From the NCBI GenBank assembly GCA_039027855.1, contig JBCCJI010000010.1, positions 1 to 64,000 on the forward strand: 64,000 bases of DNA, given 5' to 3'. Of this stretch, positions 58,767 to 64,000 are shown piece after piece. The DNA is from Thermohalobaculum sp039027855 (lineage in GTDB: Bacteria > Pseudomonadota > Alphaproteobacteria > Rhodobacterales > Rhodobacteraceae). The notes under the pieces are model-generated. The model worked only from the letters and a program-made list of their open reading frames with translations, was not told the origin of the DNA and searched no databases. The stretch's first letter is position 1. Each line of letters starts with the position of its first letter. The position numbers and the translations under genes are program-made.

Positions 58767-59927
58767 CTACAGCGCCGCGGCATAGATCGCCCTGGCATCG
58801 CTCTCCTGCAGTTCGCGCGGGTTGTTCACGAGGAGGCGTGTCTGCTTCATCGCATCTGCCGCCAGCAGGTCCAGATCCCCCTCCGCGATCCCGGCCGAAG
58901 ACAGGCGCGTATCCAGCCCAAGGTCCGGCCCGAGCCCGGCGATCTCGTGGATGAAGGTATCGACCGTCAGGCCCGGGTCCTGGCCACCGAGTGCGGGGAA
59001 GACGATGGGCGCCAGCTCGGCATAGGCCGCCTCGGCCGCGGATGTCGCGCGGTTGAAGCGCAGCACGCCCGGCAAGACCATCGCGTTGGCATGGCCATGG
59101 GCCACGTGGAAATGCCCGCCCAGCGGATAGGCAAGCGCATGCACCGCCGCCACCGGCGCGTTGGCAAAGGCCTGACCGGCGAGCATCGAGCCGAGCAGCA
59201 TCCCCTCGCGCGCGGCCAGATCGTCCGGCACGGTGCAGGCGGTGCGGATATTCGCACCAAGCCGCGACAGCGCCTCGCGCGCCAGCATGTCCGAGATCGG
59301 GTTTTTGGCGTGGCGCGAGGTGAAGGCCTCGATCGCGTGCACCATCGCATCGATGCCCGTCGCCGCCGTCACCGCCGCCGGTAAGCCGGTGGTCAGCGTC
59401 GCATCCAGGATCGCGGCATCGGGCATCAGCACCGGAGAGACCACGCCCATCTTCTGCGTGGCGCCCGTGGTCACGATGGCGATGGGCGTGACCTCCGACC
59501 CGGTGCCGGCCGTTGTCGGCACCATGACCAGCGGCAGGCGCGGGCCATGCGCGTTACCGACACCATAGGCCTCGGCGATGGGCTGGTCGCTGGCGGTCAA
59601 GAGCGCGATGAGCTTGGCCGTATCCATGGGCGAGCCACCGCCGACCGCGATCACGCCGTCCACACCCGCCCCGCGCGCTTCGGCCACGGCGGCGAGGATG
59701 TCGGCCTCAGGCGGGTCGGCCTTGACCGCATCCCAGACACTGAGCGCGATCCCAGCGGCGGCGCAGGCCGCCTCCACCGGCGCGGTGAGGCCCAGCCCGC
59801 GCAACCCAGTGTCGGTGACGAGCATCGCATGGGCGACACCGAGCCCTCTCAGGATATCACCCGCCACCGCGGCGCGACCGACGCCGACCTCGATCGCCGG
59901 AGTGGTGCGAAAGGCAAAGGCGCTCAT
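58767..59927 (-). CDS. Iron-containing alcohol dehydrogenase
   Basis: A 386-residue NAD(P)-dependent dehydrogenase of the Fe-ADH (group III) family. It shows the nucleotide-binding GGGSPMDTAKLIALL, PTTAGTGSEVTPIAIV, the metal ligands in TGIDAMVHAIEAF and AHGHANAMVLPGVLRFN, and GGHFHVAHG. The family acts on primary alcohols, diols or lactaldehyde; the substrate cannot be told. ATG 59927 was chosen by the family N-terminus (MSAFAFRTTPAIEVGVGR). It ends 18 bases before the CHASE2 cyclase on the same strand and might be cotranscribed, and is divergent from the TRAP operon. Confidence 0.9.
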   Translation of the reverse strand: MSAFAFRTTPAIEVGVGRAAVAGDILRGLGVAHAMLVTDTGLRGLGLTAPVEAACAAAGIALSVWDAVKADPPEADILAAVAEARGAGVDGVIAVGGGSPMDTAKLIALLTASDQPIAEAYGVGNAHGPRLPLVMVPTTAGTGSEVTPIAIVTTGATQKMGVVSPVLMPDAAILDATLTTGLPAAVTAATGIDAMVHAIEAFTSRHAKNPISDMLAREALSRLGANIRTACTVPDDLAAREGMLLGSMLAGQAFANAPVAAVHALAYPLGGHFHVAHGHANAMVLPGVLRFNRATSAAEAAYAELAPIVFPALGGQDPGLTVDTFIHEIAGLGPDLGLDTRLSSAGIAEGDLDLLAADAMKQTRLLVNNPRELQESDARAIYAAAL

Positions 59928-60266
59928 GCCATATCCGGGCGAACCCGTTCCCTGAATTTCCCGCCGGGCCGCATCGCCGCGCGTGTCCGGCTTACCCATC
60001 GATCAAGCGCTGCACACCGTCACCGAGTGTCCTCAGCCGGGATACCATGACACCTTATGCGGGCAGCACAGTGCAACCGCGTTCTTTCGGCGGGAAACCG
60101 CGGGCCGCGGAAGCACCGCCCCAAGGCCGGGCCTGGCCGCTTGACACGGGGTCGGACACCCGACCTTAGTGCACCCTTGCGGCAAGGCCTTTGTCGCGCA
60201 GAAAGAAAACCAAAATCGCGGCGGTACCGCCGGCCGCGGGGGGCCAACAGCCCCACGGGAGGACAC
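59928..60266. other. 339-base divergent region with possible TRAP operon promoter
   Basis: TTGACA at 60141-60146 is followed after 17 bases by the weak -10 CCTTAG. The inverted repeat GGTCGG-ACAC-CCGACC (60150-60165) fills the spacer, where a repressor could bind. A good ribosome binding site (GGGAGGA) is at 60258 for the first TRAP gene. I see no gene in the rest. Confidence 0.45.
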
Positions 60267-61271
60267 ATGACCAGCATGATGAGCCGGGCCGCCGTCGCGG
60301 CCCTCGCGATCGCCCTTGGCACCACGACCGTCCCAAGCGGCGCCGAGGCGCAGACCACGATGCGCGTCAGCCACCAGTGGTCGACCGCCGATGTGCGCCA
60401 TCAGGTTGTGGAGATCATCAAGGAAGAGGTCGAGAAGGCCGATGTCGGCCTCGAGCTCCAGATCTTCCCCTCGGGCTCGCTGTTCAAGGCGCGCGAGCAG
60501 TACAAGCCGCTCGCCCGCGGGCAGCTGGAGGCGACGGTCTTCCCGCTCTCCTATGCCGGTGGTCTCCGGTCGGCCTACAACCTCACCCTGATGCCGGGTC
60601 TGGTGAAGAACCACGACCATGCAGCGCGCCTCAACGAGAGCGACTTCATGGGCGAGATCGAGAACATCATGGCCGAGGATGACGTGATGGTCCTCGTCCA
60701 CGGCTACCTCGCCGGCGGTTTCGCGGGTGTGGACAAGTGCATCACCAACCCCAACGATGTTGAGGGCCTGCAAAGCCGCGCCGCCGGCAAGGCGTTCGAG
60801 CAGATGCTGGCCGGTGCAGGCGCCTCGATTGCCTCGATGTCGTCGTCGGAGATCTACAACGCCATGCAGACCGGCGTGCTGGATGCGGCCAATACCTCCT
60901 CGGCCTCGTTCATGAGCTTCCGGATCTACGAGCAGGTGTCCTGCTTCACACCGGCGGGCGATTTTGCGCTGTGGTTCATGTACCAGCCGATGCTGGTGAA
61001 CAAATCCTTCTTCGACGGCCTGACGCCCGAGCAGCAGGAAGCGCTGAAGGCCGGCGCCGCGAAGGCAGAGGCCTTCTATCTGGAGCGCGCCAAGACGCAG
61101 GACGCCGAGGCGGCGCGCGTCTTCCAGGAAGCCGGTGTCGAGATCGCCGAGATGAGCGAAGAAGACTTCAACGCCTGGCGCGCCATCGCGCAGGACACCT
61201 CGTACAAGGCCTTCCTGGAGGGCAATGCCGAGGGCCAGCGCCTGCTCGATCTCGCCCTCTCGGTCGAGTAA
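60267..61271 (+). CDS. TRAP transporter solute-binding protein (DctP type)
   Basis: Periplasmic receptor of a secondary TRAP importer, 334 residues. A signal peptide (MTSMMSRAAVAALAIALGTT...GAEAQ) is followed by TTMRVSHQWSTADVRHQVVE, the LELQIFPSGSLFKAREQYKP stretch, and the ligand-binding IYNAMQTGVLDAANTSSASF, typical of DctP proteins with a conserved Arg in the GLQSRAAG segment. With the downstream malonyl-CoA decarboxylase, malonate is the likely ligand, as in the MatPQM system; this is inference from context. ATG 60267 follows GGGAGGA. A stem-loop follows the gene. Confidence 0.9.
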   Translation: MTSMMSRAAVAALAIALGTTTVPSGAEAQTTMRVSHQWSTADVRHQVVEIIKEEVEKADVGLELQIFPSGSLFKAREQYKPLARGQLEATVFPLSYAGGLRSAYNLTLMPGLVKNHDHAARLNESDFMGEIENIMAEDDVMVLVHGYLAGGFAGVDKCITNPNDVEGLQSRAAGKAFEQMLAGAGASIASMSSSEIYNAMQTGVLDAANTSSASFMSFRIYEQVSCFTPAGDFALWFMYQPMLVNKSFFDGLTPEQQEALKAGAAKAEAFYLERAKTQDAEAARVFQEAGVEIAEMSEEDFNAWRAIAQDTSYKAFLEGNAEGQRLLDLALSVE

Positions 61272-61282
61272 CCCGAAGACCT

Positions 61283-61306
61283 GCCCCGCCGGCCATCCGG
61301 CGGGGC
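61283..61306 (+). promoter_or_regulatory. Perfect 10-bp stem-loop after the TRAP binding-protein gene
   Basis: GCCCCGCCGG (61283-61292), loop CCAT, and CCGGCGGGGC (61297-61306), 11 bases past the stop and without a T-run. It may stabilise the 3' end of the binding-protein message and so raise its level over the membrane subunits. Confidence 0.7.
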
Positions 61307-61433
61307 GCCTCCGCTTGCCCGGCTAGCATGTCGGACCGCCAATCGCCGCCGCGATCCCATCGGCGCGGCGCTCGGTCGGCGGTGAACCGTCGGGCGCGCT
61401 GCCCGAGGCCCCCAAACAGACCGAGGAACGCCC

Positions 61434-62042
61434 ATGTCCGGTTCGGCCCATGCCATCCCCGCCGCGCGCCATGGCGGCAACCCGATCCTCTGGACCGTCG
61501 GGATGCTCAGCCAGATCTGCGGCGTGGTTTCGGCCGGGCTGATCGTCGTCTCGGTCGGCATCACATGCCAGATGATCTTCGTGCGCTTCGTCCTGAACGA
61601 GAGCACGATCTGGCAGACCGAGGCGGTCACCTACATGATGATCGCCGCCACCATGCTGGGCTTGCCCTACGTGCAGTACCTGCGCGGCCATGTGAATGTC
61701 GATCTGCTGCCGATCTGGATGCCGCCTGCCGGGCGCAAGATCCTGGCCTTTACCGTGCTCGGCCTGACCATCGCCGTCTGCGGCGCCATGCTCTGGCACG
61801 GCTATGGCTTCTGGCACGAGGCCTGGGACTGGGGCGAGACGTCGAACACCCCCTGGGACCCGCCGCTCTGGGTGCCCTACCTGGCGCTGCCGGTGGGCTT
61901 CGGCCTCTATATCCTGCAGCTCTGCGCCGACCTACTCGCCGTCATCCTCTCGGTCGAGAAACCCTTCGGCCTCGCCGACGACGCGTCTTTCGCAGGCCCT
62001 GGAACCGACGGCGACGCCGCCGCAGAGACGGAGCGCGCCTGA
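61434..62042 (+). CDS. TRAP transporter small membrane subunit (DctQ type)
   Basis: A 202-residue protein with four hydrophobic segments (ICGVVSAGLIVVSVGITCQM, VTYMMIAATMLGLPYVQYLR, ILAFTVLGLTIAVCGAMLWH, YLALPVGFGLYILQLCADLL) and the DctQ patterns FVRFVLNESTIWQTEAV and LRGHVNVDLL. A loop WDWGETSNTPWDPPLWVPY joins the last two segments. ATG 61434 follows GAGGAA. It overlaps the large subunit gene by one base (TGATG), as usual for TRAP operons. Confidence 0.92.
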   Translation: MSGSAHAIPAARHGGNPILWTVGMLSQICGVVSAGLIVVSVGITCQMIFVRFVLNESTIWQTEAVTYMMIAATMLGLPYVQYLRGHVNVDLLPIWMPPAGRKILAFTVLGLTIAVCGAMLWHGYGFWHEAWDWGETSNTPWDPPLWVPYLALPVGFGLYILQLCADLLAVILSVEKPFGLADDASFAGPGTDGDAAAETERA

Positions 62043-63361
62043 TGGATCCGCTCGTCCTCGGCGCGTTGGTCGCCCTTGTTACCATCGTGGTGCTGTTCTC
62101 GGGCGTCTCGGTCGCCTCGGGCCTGCTGATCGTCGCGGCCGGGTTCCTGATCGTCTCCGACGGCATCGGCTCGCTGCAGCTTCTGCCCGAGGTGTTTTTC
62201 GGCAAGCTCAACAACTTCGCGCTGCTCTCGATCCCGATGTTCATCATCATGGGCGCGGCCATCGCCTCGACCCGGGCGGGTGGTGACCTCTACGAGGCGC
62301 TGGACCGTTGGCTGACCCGTGTGCCGGGCGGGCTCGTGATCTCGAACCTTGGGGCCTGCGCGCTGTTCGCCGCCATGTCGGGCTCCAGCCCCGCGACCTG
62401 TGCTGCCATCGGCAAGATGGGCATCCCCGAGATGCGCAAACGCGGCTTTCCCGACGGTGTCGCCTCCGGCTCCATCGCGGCCGGCGGCACGCTCGGCATC
62501 CTGATCCCGCCTTCGGTCACCATGATCGTCTACGGCATCGCGACCGAGACCTCGATAGGCCGGCTGTTCTTGGCGGGCGTCGTACCGGGTCTGCTGCTCG
62601 TCGGGCTCTTCATGGTCTGGTCGGTCTATTCGACCTGGCGCCAGGGCGGCATGGACGTGCTGGCAGGCCGCAGCTTCACGCTGGCCGAGCGGCTGGAACT
62701 GCTGCCGCGCGTGCTGCCCTTCATCGCCATCATCCTCGGCGTGCTCTACGCCATGTATGGCGGCGTCGCGACGCCCTCCGAGACGGCGGCCGTGGGCGCG
62801 CTTCTCTGCATGTCCATCGCGGTCGTCATCTACAAGATGTACTCGCCCAGCACGATCTGGGTGGTGCTGCGGGATTCGACGCGTGAGAGCGTGATGATCC
62901 TGTTCATCATCGGCGCCGCCGGTGTGTTCAGCTACATGCTCTCCAGCCTGTTCATCACCCAAGCCATCGCCGAGTGGATCGGCACCCTCGACGTCAATCG
63001 CTGGGTGCTGATGTTCGCGGTGAACGTGTTCCTGCTGATCGCGGGCTTCTTCCTGCCGCCGGTCGCCGTGATCCTGATGGCGGCGCCCATCCTGCTGCCC
63101 ATCGTCATCGCCGCGGGCTTCGACCCCTACTGGTTCGCCGTGGTCCTGACGATCAACATGGAGATCGGGCTGATCTCGCCGCCCGTGGGCCTCAACCTCT
63201 ATGTGATCAACGGCATCGCGCCGGACATCCCGCTGAAGACGATCCTGGCGGGCAGCCTGCCCTACGTCGCCTGCATGGTGATCGCGATCGTGCTGCTCTG
63301 CATGTTCCCGGGCCTCGCCACCGGCCTGCCCGACCTGATCATGGGACCTGCGATCAAGTAG
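62042..63361 (+). CDS. TRAP transporter large membrane subunit (DctM type)
   Basis: The transport subunit, 439 residues with about twelve hydrophobic segments. Family patterns are FALLSIPMFIIMGAAIASTR, DRWLTRVPGGLVISNLGACA, AMSGSSPATCAAIGKMGIPE, AAGGTLGILIPPSVTMIVYG, GGVATPSETAAVGALLC and MEIGLISPPVGLNLYVINGI. Transport is driven by a sodium gradient in characterised members. It ends with TAG at 63361, 112 bases before the decarboxylase gene. Confidence 0.95.
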   Translation: MDPLVLGALVALVTIVVLFSGVSVASGLLIVAAGFLIVSDGIGSLQLLPEVFFGKLNNFALLSIPMFIIMGAAIASTRAGGDLYEALDRWLTRVPGGLVISNLGACALFAAMSGSSPATCAAIGKMGIPEMRKRGFPDGVASGSIAAGGTLGILIPPSVTMIVYGIATETSIGRLFLAGVVPGLLLVGLFMVWSVYSTWRQGGMDVLAGRSFTLAERLELLPRVLPFIAIILGVLYAMYGGVATPSETAAVGALLCMSIAVVIYKMYSPSTIWVVLRDSTRESVMILFIIGAAGVFSYMLSSLFITQAIAEWIGTLDVNRWVLMFAVNVFLLIAGFFLPPVAVILMAAPILLPIVIAAGFDPYWFAVVLTINMEIGLISPPVGLNLYVINGIAPDIPLKTILAGSLPYVACMVIAIVLLCMFPGLATGLPDLIMGPAIK

Positions 63362-63473
63362 GGCAGGGGCGCCGGGCAGAATCGCCGTATCATCGCGCCT
63401 CAGCCGAGAAAGGCAGGCCGTGAGGGCGCTGACCCAGTCGGGCCCGGCGAGGTCAGCAACCCCGGGAGGTGGG

Positions 63474-64000
63474 ATGAGCGGGACATTGCTGGGCGACGTT
63501 CTCGCCCGGATCACCGAGACCGGCCGCGCCCTGATCGGCGGCGAGGAGACCCGTCCCCTGATCGACCGGGCCGAGGCGCTGCTGCGCGCCGATGGTGAGG
63601 CGACCGGCGTCGCTCGCGCCCGCGCCATCCTCGATGACTACGCCGCGCTTGACCGCGAGGGACGCGCCGCCTTTCTGACCGAGATGGCGGCCCGCCTCGG
63701 CACCGATACCGAGGCGCTCGACCGCGCCATCGACGCCTATCGTGCTGATCCCGGGCCCGAGACCGCGCGCCGCCTGCACGAGGTCTCCGAACCGCGCAGC
63801 CAGGAATTTCTGCGCCTGATGAACCGCGCCCCTGGCGGCACCGAGGCCCTGGTGCGCATGCGGGAGGACCTGCTGGCCGCGCTCCGCGCCGATCCGGCGC
63901 TCGGTGGGCTCGACCGCGATTTCCGACATCTCTTCTCAAGCTGGTTCAACCGCGGCTTCTTGGAGCTTCGCCGCGTGGACTGGCAGACCCCGGCTGCGAT
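63474..64000 (+). CDS. Malonyl-CoA decarboxylase, N-terminal part (cut by window end)
   Basis: Converts malonyl-CoA to acetyl-CoA and CO2. The 175 residues visible cover the N-terminal helical (MCD_N) domain: LLGDVLARITETGRALIGGE, AALDREGRAAFLTEMAARLG, RRLHEVSEPRSQEFLRLMNR APGG, LVRMREDLLAALR and the junction FRHLFSSWFNRGFLELRRVD WQTP. ATG 63474 follows GGGAGGTGGG. The catalytic C-terminal domain lies outside the window. Following a TRAP transporter in the same direction, it points to malonate use. A malonyl-CoA synthetase gene is expected just beyond the edge. Confidence 0.92.
   Translation, partial: MSGTLLGDVLARITETGRALIGGEETRPLIDRAEALLRADGEATGVARARAILDDYAALDREGRAAFLTEMAARLGTDTEALDRAIDAYRADPGPETARRLHEVSEPRSQEFLRLMNRAPGGTEALVRMREDLLAALRADPALGGLDRDFRHLFSSWFNRGFLELRRVDWQTPAA

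Noticed and set aside
60971..62041. 796-codon frame joining the TRAP genes
   Set aside because: Its first half is out of phase with the receptor and small-subunit genes; only the part from 62042 is real.
61907..63628. 573-codon minus-strand frame
   Set aside because: Antisense to the TRAP large subunit; Asp-, His- and Arg-rich with no motif.

Overview
The window reads as chromosomal DNA of a GC-rich alphaproteobacterium, most likely Rhodobacterales (roseobacter-like). Pointers are an alphaproteobacterial-type RpoH, the purH-rsmB-htpX-DUF1674 neighbourhood, TadE/TadG-type genes, a ScfR-like XRE regulator and a TRAP transporter followed by malonyl-CoA decarboxylase. Gene density is high, intergenic regions are short, and GTG starts and one- or four-base start/stop overlaps are common.

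Left edge (1-2353): a decayed mobile segment. An IS3-family relic (orfA and orfB broken by an amber codon, short duplications and palindromic insertions, and a 29-bp tandem array) lies beside a broken P4-type tyrosine integrase that faces the 3' end of tRNA-Arg(CCT), the likely attachment site. From 2439 to 12491 come a DUF4403-like protein, rpoH, a photolyase-family protein with unusual domain order, a membrane EEP hydrolase, truA, ycjX-ycjF and an exported SH3/LprI/MliC protein. A repeat-bearing leader with an attenuator-like hairpin then precedes rimP-nusA-ylxR/L7Ae-infB. A four-gene TadE/TadG block on the opposite strand separates infB from rbfA.

The middle (24196-42185) is mostly housekeeping: proline iminopeptidase, ubiG, xthA, an orphan OmpR-type regulator, ribA, an L,D-transpeptidase, nth, an AraC/Ogt fusion, a membrane protein, purH, rsmB, htpX, a DUF1674 protein, a PhnD-like protein, a DMT exporter and a chemotaxis receptor. 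Two tail-to-tail intergenic spaces carry a near-identical 37-bp palindromic repeat, and one of them holds several further large palindromes.

The right part (42370-64000) is transport and signalling. A complete five-gene HAAT-type ABC transporter is divergent from the ScfR-like regulator. A REC-only protein, a small membrane protein and an SSS-type sensor kinase follow. The most unusual module, on the minus strand, is a CHASE2 nucleotide cyclase with altered substrate residues, then a FecR-TPR-beta-barrel protein, then a small exported six-cysteine protein; an iron-type alcohol dehydrogenase lies just upstream of the cyclase on the same strand. The window ends with a TRAP transporter and the start of malonyl-CoA decarboxylase, probably a malonate uptake and catabolism operon.

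All calls come from reading motifs by eye; no database search was run. Start sites were chosen from visible Shine-Dalgarno sequences where possible.
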